The notes beneath the pieces were generated by a model. The model was not told where the DNA came from. It did not search any database and saw nothing but the letters and a program-made list of their open reading frames with translations. Shown piece by piece: positions 46,764-59,460 of a DNA stretch of 64,000 bases. Position 1 is the first letter of the stretch. Every line of letters begins with the position of its first letter. The position numbers were made by a program, and so were the translations under genes. The stretch covers positions 46,138,406-46,202,405 of the forward strand of contig NC_083603.1 in the NCBI RefSeq assembly GCF_029168945.1, given 5' to 3'. Source of the stretch: Cannabis sativa. Taxonomy: Eukaryota > Streptophyta > Magnoliopsida > Rosales > Cannabaceae.

Positions 46764-47514
46764 TAGGGGTGTGCAGAAAGTCATCCAATCCAATCCCAAC
46801 CGACCGATCCAATCCAACCCATCCAATAGAATCGGATATCCAATCATAATTGGATCGGATCGGATGCAAATTTTAAAAATCCAATTGGATCGGATCGGAT
46901 GTTGGATGAGACATCCGATCCAATGGATAACCGAACCGATCCAATCTAATATCATCCAATGTCCATCCAATCATATTTAATATTTATAATTTTATATATT
47001 TAATTATTTTGTTTTAAAAAAATATATTAATTATTAATAGGTTTTACTGTGTACCTGCACACATTGATTTAATATTTTATATAATATTTGCATTTGATGT
47101 ATTGGACTTGTTTATTAAGACTTTCACTTATTAAGTTAGATTTTTGTTATATTTTTATTATGGGATTATGAAAATTAGGTTGAATTTGGATTAAATTATT
47201 GTTTATTATTAGATTATTAGGCTTTAAATTATGTTTTTTCATATTTTTTTTTTCTTTTGAATGAAATCATGGCTAAAATGGATTGGATTCATCCATTGGA
47301 TCCATTGGATGGATCCAATCCAATCCAATAAAAAACCAGTTAAAGCATCCAATGGATGGAACCGATCCAATCCAATACATCCATTGGATCGGATCGGATC
47401 GGATGACTCAATTCAATTGGATTGGATCGGATGGCAAAATCCAATATCCAATAAATAATTGGATTGGATCGGATGGGTCCAAATCCATTGGATGTGATCC
47501 AATGAACACCCCTA
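46764..47514. mobile_element. hAT-type MITE with GGATYGGAT subterminal arrays
   Basis: 751 bp, inserted in the copia RT/RNase H region, with 8-bp flanks GGCCAGAC / GGTCAGAC (7 of 8 match). The termini TAGGGGTGTGCA and TGAACACCCCTA are inverted. Both ends hold dense ATCCAATCC / GGATTGGAT / GGATCGGAT repeats (46790-46960; 47275-47490), in opposite orientations. The centre is unrelated AT-rich sequence. Short open frames across the arrays are artefacts of the repeats. Confidence 0.88.
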
Positions 47515-48243
47515 GGTCAGACCATCATCCCAAGTGCCCTTAAAATATCTCAATAACTATTTAAGGAATTTTCAATGTTTCATACCCAAATTGGACATGA
47601 ACTGGCTTAGGATGCTTAAAGCATGAGCTATATCCAGTCTTGTGCTCACTATCACGTACATTAAGCATCTAAGAACCACTACATAAGGTACATCCTTCAT
47701 CTCTTCTTTCTTTTTTGTACTGTTAGGACATTGTTCTTTTGGCAGGACAAATTGACCCCCTATTGGAACGGATGTACTCTTAGCATCTTCCATGTTAAAC
47801 TTTTGAATAATTTTCTTAATGTACCCATACTGCTTTAAGCTAATAGTCCCTTCTTTCCAGTTCCGTGAGACTTCGATACCAAGTATATCAAGTCTAAGCT
47901 CTTTCATCTCAAATTCTCTTTTGAGCTTGGGTTTGATGCTTTTAATCATAGATTTATCTTTGCTCATGATGAGCATATCATCCACATAGAGCAATAAGAA
48001 CACGACCGTAGATTGATCCAGGTTCTTAAAATATAAGCAGTGATCGTACATGGATCGTTTGAACTCGATTTGATGCATATACGTATTGAATCTCTTATTC
48101 CATTGCCTTGGGGACTGTTTCAAACCATAGAGGGATCTGTTAAGCTTGCACACTAATTCAACTCCTTTCCCTTCCACTTGAAATCCAGGTGGTTGCTTCA
48201 TGTAGATCTCTTCATGCAAGAATATATTCAGAAAGGTAGTCTT
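47515..48243 (-). pseudogene. Ty1/copia reverse transcriptase fragment
   Basis: A frame open from about 48219 to 47572 encodes EEIYMKQPPGF, CKLNRSLYGLKQSPRQWNKR, the catalytic LLLYVDDMLIMSK, FEMKELRLDILGIEVSR and PYVVVLRCLMYVIVSTRLDI. These are copia RT motifs in order, with the YVDD box intact. Upstream (48244-48440) the frame is broken by stops. Confidence 0.9.
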
Positions 48244-48438
48244 GACATCAAACTATTCAACCTCGAACTCCATTTAAGCAGCTAAAGACAACATTAATCT
48301 TATTATTTTATACTTTACCACAGGTGGGAAGATTTCAGTATAGTCTATACCTTCCACCTAAGTAAAATCTTTAGCCACTAACTTGGCTTTGAAACCCATA
48401 TGTTCATTCTCATTGATTCCCTCTTTCACTTTAAGAAT

Positions 48439-49416
48439 CTATTTGCACTCTACAATCTTCTTGTTCTCCGGCTTTGGCACAACTACCCAAGTCTTGTTCT
48501 TCTGGAGTGAATCCATCTCCTCATCCATGGCCTGAAGCCATTTAGACTTGTTTCCACCGGAAATTGCCTCTTCATAGCTTTTGGGGTCTTCAATTTTTGT
48601 TTGTTGAACTACTACCAGTGCAAATGCTATTATGTCTGCTTCCACGAACCTTGTTGAAGGGTGAATCTCTCTCCAATTTCTATCACGAGCCAACTGATAA
48701 CCTTCTAGACTTGTCTATCCGAACCCTTCCGGCACCTCTATTTGGTCTTCTTTATCTTGTTATTCTGATTCCACAACAACTTCCGTCTGCGCATTGTCTT
48801 CCAGTTCCACACTATCTTTCTCCTGTGAACCTCCTTCCAGGAGCTTCATTCCGTACTCCATTTCCATACTTGTAGTGTCTTTGTTTTCTATTTTTCCTGC
48901 ATCACACAGAGACATACTACCTTTTTTGGAGATCAAGTGAGGATATTTCAACTCATTAAAAATAACATTTCTAGCAATCACAACCTCTAGTTTACCCTTC
49001 CTAGAAATATACATTCTATACCCCTTGGTTCCTAAGGCATAGCCTAAGAAAGTTTTTTTCACGGATCTAGGTTCCAGCTTGTCAATGGATTGGTGTACAT
49101 ATGTTGTACACCCAAAAGCTCTTAACTGCGTTAGGTTGGGGGTTCTGTTGTGCCACATTTCATAAGGTATTTTCAAGTCTATCACTCTGTTTGGGCTTCT
49201 ATTTACAAGGTATGTTGCAGTTGCTAGAGCTTTCCCCCATAATGGTTTTTCTAATCTAGAACCAAACAGTTTACATCTAACTTTTTTTAACAAGGTTCGG
49301 TTTATCCTTTCAGCAATGCCATTTTATTTTAGGGTCTTCACTGCAGTTTCGCGTCTAGTGATTTCAAATTCTTAATACATCTTGTCAAATTCGAAGTTAA
49401 TAGACTCCAACCCATG
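48439..49416 (-). pseudogene. Ty1/copia integrase C-terminal fragment, 5'-truncated
   Basis: The frame 49293-48760 encodes GKALATATYLVNRSPNRVI, AFGCTTYVHQ and KKTFLGYALGTKGYRM, the integrase core end and C-terminal region. The 48693-48439 frame gives the linker to RT (EAISGGNKSKWLQAMDEEMD). Towards 49416 the integrase core (ESINFEFDK..., NGIAERINRT-like) is frameshifted. Similarity then stops abruptly, so gag, protease, the first half of integrase and the 5' LTR are missing. Confidence 0.85.
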
Positions 49417-49940
49417 TCAGTATTTAAACATAATAATAGGACGAAAAATTAAAAGAAGGACTAAAACTCTGTAAATGTAAATGTTCAGGGGAAATCTTAA
49501 CAAGTCGTATATTTTAGGGAGCAAAATCAGTATTGTCAAAAGTTCAGGAAAAAAATTGCTAATTTTTCAAATAATAATTGCGTTTGATCCTTAATTTAAA
49601 AATTCACAACATTATCGTTGTATAGTGAGCTAATCTACTTTTCTATATCTATTTATTTTGTAGATAGTTTTAGTCCAATTGGTTGTTTATATCTGATAGC
49701 TCTTAAAGGTGGTCTCAAGTTATTTTGTCTAAATTTTTGAGATAACTTGGTCTTATATAAGTCGAGTTGTTTGTAGTGACTAATATTGTGACTTTGTATA
49801 TCTTTGACTAGACAATTAGCTTGTTAATTAGGAGTTCCTCTACGTCTACAATTTTTATAATGTAATTCAAGTCACTCTCTCTCAAAAAAAAAAAAAAAAA
49901 ATAATAATAAATACACAAGTTAGTCTTCAAGTTTTTTTAT
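49417..49940. other. Non-coding spacer
   Basis: No gene recognised. Contains an A-rich tract at about 49886-49903. Confidence 0.5.
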
Positions 49941-50151
49941 GGGTAAATAGCGGCATAAGTACCCAAAGTTTTATATTTGTAAGCGGTATAAATTTAATGT
50001 TTATTTTTAGCGGCATAAGTACCCAATGTTTGTAAAACTATAATTTTTCTCTAATTTTACAAACATTGGGTACTTATGCCGCTAAAAATAAACATTGGGT
50101 TTATGCCGCTTACAAACATAAAACTTTGAGTACTTATGACGCTATTTACCC
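49941..50151. mobile_element. Fold-back MITE, nearly perfect palindrome
   Basis: 211 bp made almost wholly of two inverted arms of about 95 bp (GGGTAAATAGCGGCATAAGT ... ending GCTATTTACCC) around a short AT centre (about 50040-50056). Flanks TTTTTTTAT and TTTTATTAT agree at 8 of 9 positions, consistent with a Mutator-type 9-bp duplication. Its terminal GGGTAAATA equals that of the MITE at 17361. Each arm holds two internal GCGGCATAAGTACCCAA-type repeats. Confidence 0.85.
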
Positions 50152-50219
50152 TTTTATTATTATTATTATTATTATTATTAAAACTTTATTTTTTTAGTAA
50201 AATTGTCCTCAAACTCTTT

Positions 50220-50800
50220 TCTTAGCAACTTTTGTTTTCTTAATAAAACTCCATTCAAAGGAACCAACTAAACTACAAAATTAGTAGCTACATGAGGAGC
50301 TACCAGGGTAGGATACACCAACCCTCATAGCCCTATTAGCCAACAAATCAGCCATACAATTGTCTTTCTTTTCTTAAGGACAAACTTAAAGTCTATGAAA
50401 TCAAAGTTACAAAGTAGAGTTAAAATATTACTAAAGATAGGGAAAACACTCCAGCAGAGGACTAGATGTTTGCTCTGATGGGCCCTGATAACCTAAATAC
50501 ATTAAGAATGGATGATTATCCTCTCCCAAGACTTTTTTATTGCAGTGTTCACAGCCAAATATATGACTCTATGTTCTGCTTCAAAGACGTACACTTGTGC
50601 AAAAAATAAAATCTGCACTCACAAAAGACCTCAAAACCTCATCATCCTTGACTCATAGCAATTCCAATGTTACTCTCTATCACATATGCATCAGAGAATG
50701 TTTCAATCATATCAAAAATTATCATAGAATTATCTATCCAATAAGTTGGCATGTTTTCCGACTCAATACTCCTAACAACCCAAAAAAAAGCTTGAAGATT
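50220..50800 (-). pseudogene. LINE RNase H-like domain relic
   Basis: Broken minus-strand frames give AEHRVIYLAVNTAIKKSWER (about 50590-50530), then FDFIDFKFVLKKR and CMADLLANRAMRVG near 50330-50410. This resembles the RVT_3 RNase H-like C-terminus of plant LINEs (AEx..AL..A...GW..V; NFVxRxxN..AHxLA). Multiple stops. The assignment rests on weak similarity. Confidence 0.45.
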
Positions 50801-51374
50801 TATGAAACTTTCGCCTAACATCAATAATCATTTGGGCAATGTTGTAAGTTACCCTTTGTTTTACTATAACAAACAATAGATGCATATAAGATTACATCAT
50901 TATTCTTAAAATTGAATAGCCACTCAAAAAAGTTCATTGTACACTTCCATTGGCATTCTTCTATTCAAATTCCCAAGTGACTATTAGACATTAAGGAAAC
51001 ACCTCTTATTTTCACAAACAACTACTTTTTATTCTCAGTTATGAAAACACACAACATTAAAAACAAAAACCAATCTTCAACAAACCCCAAATTTTCACAA
51101 TTAACCAACTATGCCAACCAAATGGTTACTAATTAACTTGCACAAGTAGCTATTAGGACCTTGTTAAAGTTGACAAATTCATAAAATTATTAGCAATTGA
51201 CTACCATGAGTTACTATTGGTTCCAAAATGGTATCAAGCTATAATAAATAATAGTCACTACTATTACTTATGCACCAATAATTCCCAGAGTTATTACTTT
51301 AGTGAACATTTTTTAGTATTTATGATATACCAATTTTTCTAACGAGAGTAACAAGATTACTAAGCAATAATTTA

Positions 51375-51686
51375 GAGCATGTTTGGTATTATTTTTTGGT
51401 TTTTGTTTTTAAAAAATTATTTTTAAAAATGAGAACAAAAAATAGTTTTTGAAGTTTTTAAAACACAAGTTATGTTTGGTTAGTGTTCTTTAAAAACAAT
51501 ATTGACCAAAAGTGAATTGGTTTTTAAAACAAAAAACAACATTGTGTTGTTTTCAAAATTCTTATTTTTTGTAACTTTATTTTCTGAAAACTGTTTTAGA
51601 AAAACAAGCCAAATTGTTTTTTGAAAACAATTTTCTGTTTTTAAAAATAAAAAACAGTTTTTTTAATTATGATGTCAAACATGCAC
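51375..51686. mobile_element. Tourist/PIF-Harbinger-like MITE
   Basis: 312 bp with imperfect inverted termini (GAGCATGTTTGGTA versus GTGCATGTTTGACA) and flanking TTA trinucleotides (51372-51374, 51687-51689), the usual Harbinger target duplication. The interior is rich in GTTTTTAAAA-type inverted motifs. No coding. Confidence 0.6.
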
Positions 51687-51959
51687 TTAGGAGTTAGTAA
51701 CTTTAATTTGACAAAATTCATTAACTAAAGGCCTTTTCATAATTGCCGATACCGAGAGGGTGTTTTTGGAACCAGCTAAAAATTGTTATTTTTTTTTTAA
51801 CACACCTAAAAATTGTTATTTGAGCACAAATAAAGGTGTAAGAGCATCCCACATGTTTTTTAAAAAATTATTATTTTTTTTTAAAAAAAAGGTGCAAAAA
51901 AAAAAAAAAAGGCTAGTTTCTTAGTTAAATGTAGCTACAAGTTTAAAGGAGCTTCAAAA

Positions 51960-52265
51960 ATATTTTAGGGATAATTTTAAAAAAACACAAAAAGAACAAA
52001 AAATTAGAAACACGGTTTGTACAGAGTTTCAATATTTTTACTGGTTTTTAAATTTTATTTACATAAAATACGGTATAGTATGTTTTTATGTTATATTCTT
52101 GTTATTTTATTGTAGATTTTTTACTATTTGTATATTATTTTTTTTGTTGTTTTGATGTTATTTTCTTGTATTTTTATAAAATACAGTAAAAATATTAAAA
52201 AAAAACTTTGAATGTAAAAATATAAAAATTTTACAAAAATTAATATTCTATGTAATTATTCCAAT
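51960..52265 (+). repeat. Dispersed repeat family 'TTGTT-ATTTT', copy 2
   Basis: Same order of landmarks as 17890-18225: ACGGTTTGTACAGA, AATATTTTTACTGG, TTTATTTACATAAAATACGG, TTTTGATGTTATTTTCTTG, ACAGTAAAAATAT, TGTAATTATTCC. Confidence 0.55.
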
Positions 52266-52269
52266 ATTT

Positions 52270-53584
52270 AATATATTTTTATTACTTTTTCCTTCTATAT
52301 CTTCACATAGTTAATGTTTTATTATTTTAATTAAAAAAGTTTTTTAAAAATATAATATTAAAATGACGTAGAAAAAATATAAAGAAACTGATGTATGATG
52401 TAACGTAAAAGTTTAAAATAAATAGAAAAAGTGTAGTTTTGATGAAGTATTTTAAAAGATAGAGCAAAGAAATTAATGTAAATGCTCGCACTCATAACAA
52501 TTTCTCTAAAATAGAAAAACTTTACATTTTTTAAAAACCCATACCAAAAATATACTACAAGAGATGCTCTAACAATATTAAAGATGCAAATACGTTATTC
52601 AAATATATAAAATATAGCTCACTTTGTTAAAAGTTTACTCCAATAGTGTGCTAAATTATAATACAAAAATCTCACATAATCAAAAGTGATCTAAATTTGC
52701 ATCACAATATAACATGATGCAAAATTTATATCAAAATAAATACTATACTTTTATATTTATCATTATGCTATTTTTAATATTTTATTATTAAATTTTAGCT
52801 AACATACTCCTTTGCATTAAAAATGACTTGCATTATTATTATTTTATTATTAAATTTTATATTTAACTTTGTATTATTATTATTTTATATTTTTTAATAA
52901 ATTATTAAATGAGCATTAAATAACACATTAAATTTTTCATCAAGATTTATCATTATGCATTGGAGCACAATAGTAAAAGTTGATGTAAAAATATCACAAA
53001 ACTACTTTTTGTACAAAATTTAACTTCTAGGTCTCCCATTGGAGATGGTCTAAGCAACACTTTCTTCATTTTATTTGTTTAAAAAAATTTATTATTTATG
53101 CTCTACATTTATACAATATTATTCATTACTTTAAATATATTTTATTAATTATTTTGAGTTTTAGTAATTATTTTTGTATTAGAATATGTGTATATACTAA
53201 TATTATATATTTGAAATGAATAAGTTATATTAAAATTTTAAAAAGTGAGATTTTGATGGTGTATTTTAAAGAAATTGATACATGGTGTGATATAAAAGTA
53301 TGATGTAAAATAAATAAAATAGAATTTTAATGATGTATTTGAGAAAATATAGCTCATAAGTTGTTGGGAGTGCTAGGCATTATTATTTTTTTTAAAAAAA
53401 AACATTTGTTAAAACAAAATTCTTAAGAGTACTAGCATGTAAAATACCATAAAATTGGCAAAGTTTGAAAATACCATTTTCTTTTTAAATTTTTGGCTGC
53501 TGCAAATCTCAAAATTTGGCCCAATACTGTAAAGTAAAAGAAAAGACAATATCAAAATGATTTCTGATCCTATTAAAAAGAAAT
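52270..53584. other. AT-rich non-coding stretch
   Basis: No gene. Two segments (about 52440-52480 and 53280-53350) share TTGATGAAGTATTTTAAAA / AATGATGTATTTGAGAAAA-type sequence, hinting at further decayed repeats. T/A tract junction at about 53391-53402. Confidence 0.45.
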
Positions 53585-53910
53585 GGATTATTTTACAAAT
53601 ATACAAAAATAATAAGAAAATTACAAAAATACAGTTTTATGGAATTTTAAATATTTTTATAATTTTTTTGATTTTATTTACAGAAAATACAGTTTTTTTA
53701 TGTTGTACTTTTGTTAATTTATTGTTATTTGTATGTTATTTTTTGTTGTTGTTTTGATGTTATTTAAATGTTATTTTCATGTAGTATTTTTGTTGTTTTC
53801 GTGTTATTTTAATGGATTACCGTAATAAAATATATAAAAAAATTTAAACGTAAAAATATTATTTTTTTACAAAAAATAGTGCCTTATGTAATTATACTAT
53901 TATTTTTGAC
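53585..53910 (+). repeat. Dispersed repeat family 'TTGTT-ATTTT', copy 3
   Basis: Contains TACAAAAATAATAAGAAAAT, AAATATTTTTATAATTTTT, TTTATTTACAGAAAATACAG, TTTTGATGTTATTT, TGTTGTTTTCGTGTTATTTT and TTATGTAATTATAC in family order. Confidence 0.55.
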
Positions 53911-55284
53911 TACTTGTTTTTCAAAAAGAAAACAAAGAAAAGAAAAGAAAAATCTAATCATATTTTGTCTTAATTATAAGCAAGGTCCTGAAAAAGTAGT
54001 GGTGATGTTGAATTTTATTTTTCGTTTTCAACAACCTTTGTTTAATCAATAATAATTGTAAACCACAAGAAGACAATATTCATGCATGGAGTGAAAGTTA
54101 GGGAAACTATTTCTTCCAATAGTCTAAAGATTAAGATCAAACAATTATCATTCCAAAACAGCAATAAAAAAAAAAACATTACTACATTTAACAACAAAAA
54201 ACATTAAATTAAACACTTTTCATATATTGTATAGTCAAAGGTAGGTTTATCTTTGATGAGAAGCCATCCTAAAGCTTTAAACTAAAGATAACACTATAAG
54301 TTTAAATGTTATATATTGCCATTATTATTTTGTTTTTCTTTCAAAATTTTCATGTTTAAATCCCTCATTAATTATTATAGCTATGTATCCTAATGTTGCA
54401 AGATTCAAAAGATAGGTATTAGCTATATATATAAATATATATCTATATATATATGTGTGATATTGAAAGAGATATTTTTGGGTTGATTCTTGGGATGGGA
54501 AGTACTTGTCATTTATTAGTCAAACATTAATTTTCATGCTTGTAATTGAGAATTTTCAATTTGCCAAAGCATATGCATTTTTTACCCATTACAGTACTAA
54601 TGGCTTTTTCAGGTCTCCCAATTAATATAGTTTTGAACCACTCAAAACTTTTTCTCTTTTTTCTAAAGACAAACTTAACTCTCAAATTTTTCTACAAACG
54701 CCTAGTGAAGGTAATAACTTTATATATTCACATTTATTTTGAATGTTTTTCACGTGAAAACAAAGTTTTTAACAAAGAAAATGTGCAGAAATTAGCTCAT
54801 TTAATAATATTAACCGATTATTTTGTTCGTTTAATATAATATACGGATATTAATTGAAAATGTTATTTGAAAATTGGTTTATACACACCCAAAAAAAAAA
54901 AAAACACAGAATATATTTTTTTTCTCATTTTCAGAAGATAATAAAATATAAAATTTCCGTGACATAAACTGAGTGTGTATTCTGTCAAAATAAATAAATA
55001 AGTGGGACATGCATGCATTTAAATATGATTCATCACTGATACTGTTTAAAAAAAAAATTATATTATTCATCATCAATGTATATATGTCAGATATATATTT
55101 ATATTATAATTATGTTTCTACAATGAGCCTCTTAAAAGAAGGAGTGCATTATTTATCTGTTTTGATATATAGAATAATTTTTGAGTCAATTTTTTTTATA
55201 TTTAATTACGTTATAGTTATTTAAGATATATTTTATAAAATTTAGATAAATTCTGAACAATTTACAATATAAAAAGTTATTCAA
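53911..55284. other. AT-rich non-coding stretch
   Basis: No gene or clear transposon boundary seen. Confidence 0.45.
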
Positions 55285-55470
55285 AATAATATTTTTTTTT
55301 TTTTGTATTTTTACGGAATTCTATATAGATCCCTTATGACAATTAACGGAGCAACTTAAATCGCAATCAAAATCTATATAGCAACCCACATAGAAACTAC
55401 CGAAGAAACCACTCTAAAAACCCAAACCGTAAATTTAAAAAAATAGTATATGAAATAATTTTCTTTTTAA
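55285..55470 (-). repeat. Short dispersed repeat, copy 2
   Basis: The reverse complement matches 1965-2165 (CATATACTATTTTTTTAAATT, TACGGTTTGGGTTTTTAGAG, TTGCGATTTAAGTTGC). A further partial copy may lie at about 55818-55905. Confidence 0.4.
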
Positions 55471-57007
55471 TTAATATGAATTCAAGTTCTCAAGAAAAAA
55501 AAAAAAAAGAATTTAGCTAAATATTTTCATGTAAACAGTCTACTAGTAGTTTTCAAACAATATTCACACCTGCTTAAAATATTTTAATTAATCAAAATAA
55601 TCAAATTATTTTGAACTCTTTATAAAAAGAATATGGATGGATAATGTGTTACTCATATTTTTCCTAATATTAATGTACGATAATTATTAAAAAATATAAA
55701 ATAATAATGACCCATAATAAACACAATATATGACTGTTAAAAAGTATGAGATGAATTTATCTAAAAAAAAATATAAGATGAATTAAAACTTAAATTGTAA
55801 CCAAAATTTATATATGTATCATAGAAACTATAGAAATTCCCCAAAGCATAAATTTTAAAAAAAAAATTAAAAAATAATATATAAAGTAATAATTCTCTTA
55901 AATTTTAATTTCACTGGTGCTTCTCGTGCAGAATTTACTATTAATTAATTCTCCAGCTCGATCATCATTTGCTTAATTTATGGTGATTAATTAACGGTAA
56001 ATGACTAAATAATAATTCCTATTTGAAAGATAATCATATGATCAGTGATAAAAGAGCTTATAATAGCATATATTTTTTCTTGTTTGTTTGAGGTATTTAT
56101 ATTTCGAAAATTAAAACAATATTAATTTCGAAAGTTAATATTTCAAAATTAAGATTTAATTATAGTTATTTTTTAAAAGTGTAATACCATATATATATAT
56201 ATAAACACTTTTGGTGTCGGTATTACAAACTAACCTAATAATATATATATACAAATGCACACATGTTTTTTAAAATATTTGTTGCAGTAGTAGCGTTCAT
56301 GATCAACAATTAAAGTAGCACGAGGTCAATATTAAAACGTTTACAAAGTGAAAAATAAGAACTCATCATTAATTATTAGTATTAGATCTTCATATCTCCT
56401 TTTCTTATTATATATATATATATGTTGGGGTAATTATATAGATATGTACATTATTTAATCGTTAAACTTTTTTCTGATCCAAAATTAAGGCCATGGTTAA
56501 TTTATTAGTAGAAAGAATTTTGGAATATAAATTCGAGACCAGCCGTCGTGTCGGTGAATTTCATACCAGCATCTGGAATATATGTCTAAAAAATGAGAGC
56601 TATATATAATATTACCTTTCAAAGCATGCCAAAGCAACTTGTCGGACACCATTGTTTTGACCAAAGAAAGTATTTATATATATATATAGTCATACATCAT
56701 ACTTAGTACAATTTCAAAAAATTCAGTCTTTCTTTTACCTTTATCAAAGAAGGAAGAGAAAAATTAAAAGAGGAGTGTTTTTTTTCGATTGTGAGATTCA
56801 TGAATGTCGGCATATATATATATATATATATGCTTATTAGTGTAACATAATTTATTTAAACTAAAGTTTAGTATACCCATATGATGATATGATCTTAATT
56901 CATTTTTACCCGCAAAGACTTTGGTTACATTCTTTTCAAAGTCAATGTTCATTTTGTCAACTTTGATTGATTTTTTTTATTATTTATTTATGAGAAGAAG
57001 CTGCATG
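55471..57007. other. AT-rich non-coding stretch
   Basis: No gene. Several TA-rich runs (56190-56202, 56411-56423, 56812-56830). Confidence 0.45.
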
Positions 57008-57015
57008 GGTTCCGG

Positions 57016-57691
57016 TAGGGGTGGGCATCATCCAATCCAATCCAATTGAACCGAACCGATCCAATCCAATCCAATTACAAAAAGTTGGATATCCAATTAC
57101 AATTGGATTGGATTGGATGTTAAAAGTTGGATTCTAATTGGATTGGATCGGTTATTGGATGTCAATCTCAAAATCCAATTAAAAACCGATCCAATCCAAT
57201 TACATTTATATATATTAAAAATTATTTATATAATAAAAAATATTGAAAAATATAATAAATATATATTATATTTTTATTAGATTTTTTTGTATGTTGAATT
57301 TGTAACACTTGATTGTTTAGTATATTTATTTTCATGATGTTTTGTTCTATTTTATTACTTAGAAATGTTATTGTTTTAATTATTTAAAACTTTTAGCTAC
57401 AATATACTTATAAAAATAGTATATTTATGAAGTATTAAACTTAAATAAAAAGTGATACTTTGTTTTTTTACGTATTTTTCTATATATTTTTAAGCTAGTA
57501 TTGAAATTTAGGTTTGTAATTGGATATCCAATTAAAAAACCGATCCAATCCAATTAGTAATTGGATTGGATTGGATTGGATTTTGAGGTCTAATTGGATT
57601 GGATCGGATGATGATTTTCCAAATCCAATTACTAATTGGATTGGATCGGATGAGAAAAAAAAGGTTGGATTGGATCGGATGCCCACCCCTA
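57016..57691. mobile_element. hAT-type MITE with perfect 8-bp target duplication
   Basis: 676 bp, flanked by GGTTCCGG (57008-57015, 57692-57699). The termini TAGGGGTGGGCATC and GATGCCCACCCCTA are perfectly inverted. Subterminal CCAATCCAAT arrays (57030-57200) face GGATTGGATTGGAT arrays (57560-57675). The AT-rich centre differs from that of the 46764 copy, so only ends and arrays define the family. Confidence 0.93.
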
Positions 57692-57699
57692 GGTTCCGG

Positions 57700-59194
57700 A
57701 ACCAAACACCTCAATCAAGGTGAATCTGGGGTTATCATTGTATTAATAATTTAATCTGTAGGGGTTTTCTTGTAAATTTTGTAAAAGTAAAATGGAAAAA
57801 AAGAAAAGAAAAGAAAAGCTAGCATCAATTTAGTACTTGTCACAATTCTTCAGGGGGAATTGCTTTGAATTTTATTAGCTAATGTTACATTTATATGGTA
57901 ATGTTGGAAATAGGGGTAGGTGGATCAATCATTTTCATCCAATTTTGATGGCACATTTTAAGGATATATACTACACAGTACATGAATGATACAAGTCTCA
58001 AGTGGGTTTTCTTTCTCTTCTCCTTGGGGTACTTTGGTCTCAAAATTTTTAAGTGGTCATATATAATTATGAAAATTTTTGTAGTACTATTTTTAGTTTA
58101 TTTTTTTTTTTTATAATTATATACGTTGTAACTATTTAAAATTACTTGTAAATTTTCAAATAAGTTGTGAATAATTTATAATGTCAAAAATAAAATTTTA
58201 AAAGTTATTTACCACGCGTATAAGAAAAACAGTCGCACGTACAACAAAATATGCAATCTTGGCTTTGACATTGTAAAGTACTTAAAATTTTAAAAATTTA
58301 TAGGTAGTACTAACCTAAATAACTTTATAAAAAGTGAGACTAAAAGTATTTTAGTATACTAAAATAGATAAAGAATCTACTAAAATACTATTTTAAAAGT
58401 GCACTGTGAACTTAATGATTATATATATTAATAAATAAAGTAATAAAGAGAAGATGAAAACGACACCCGCATAATCTTAATTTGATGGAAAGTAAATGTC
58501 GTTTAGTATAAGAAAGTAGAATAATATGTTTAATCCAAATGCATGGAAACAAAAAAATGATACAAAGAGTTGCAAAATTTTGTTGGTCATGCACACACAC
58601 ACCCAAAGGTTAATTCCAAATTATGTAGAGAGATCAAGACAGAAGAGTCGAAAAACTTTGTCGTGTGGTTTTGGATACAAAATTATGGATCAAACTTTTT
58701 GTGATTTTGATTGACCCACCACTCACTATAGATACATATTACTCTCTATTTAATTATAGTATAATTAACTAACTTTTTATGTATTGGTAATAAATAGTTT
58801 TTTTATCCCTATACATGCTACCTTACTAATTAGATTCTCACCTTGTCCTAATTATTCTCTTTTACTATATATGTTTGTCTTTAATCACTACTTAGATATA
58901 TCAGTACAAAAAGATAAAAATCTTATTTTTATAGTCACAAAATCATAAGATAGTAACTAAATTTGAAAATCTTTTGACAAAAATATCATCACAAATAGAT
59001 TATCACTCAAAATTAAAGTTTGTGGTGAAAATAATTAGTAATGTGACAGATTAAATAGTTTTAACAAACTTTACTATATAATATTAAATTTTACAACTAA
59101 TATTAATTTAAAATACTTGTTATATAAGTGTGTATCAAATACGTACACATATCATACCCAATTTAAATTAATCAGAATAAATGTTAAAAATATT
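57700..59194. other. AT-rich non-coding stretch
   Basis: No gene recognised. Confidence 0.45.
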
Positions 59195-59460
59195 AGGAGA
59201 ACTTACAAAAATACTAAAAAAATAAGAAAAAGTTTACAAAAAATATTAAGATACGAAGATTTTTACATTTTTACGGTATCAAGTTTACAAAAATACTGTT
59301 TTAATGTTTCAAAATTACAAAAATACTGTGTTCTAGTAAAATAAAAAAACAACTCAAAAATAATCCTAAAAAAACATAACGAATAACATGAAAACAACTA
59401 TAAAACAACAAAAAAATAACTACAAATCAATAAAAAAAAAAACAACAAAATATTGACCTA
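59195..59460 (-). repeat. Dispersed repeat family 'TTGTT-ATTTT', copy 4 (reversed)
   Basis: The reverse complement carries TTGTTGTTTTTTTTTTTATTG, TGTTTTCATGTTATTCGTTATG and TTTTGTAAACTTGATACCG in an order like the other copies. Confidence 0.45.

Noticed and set aside
46771..47543. Several short open frames rich in NPIQSNP / GLDWIG
   Set aside because: They are translations of the GGATTGGAT arrays in the hAT MITE. The same happens at 57495-57723.
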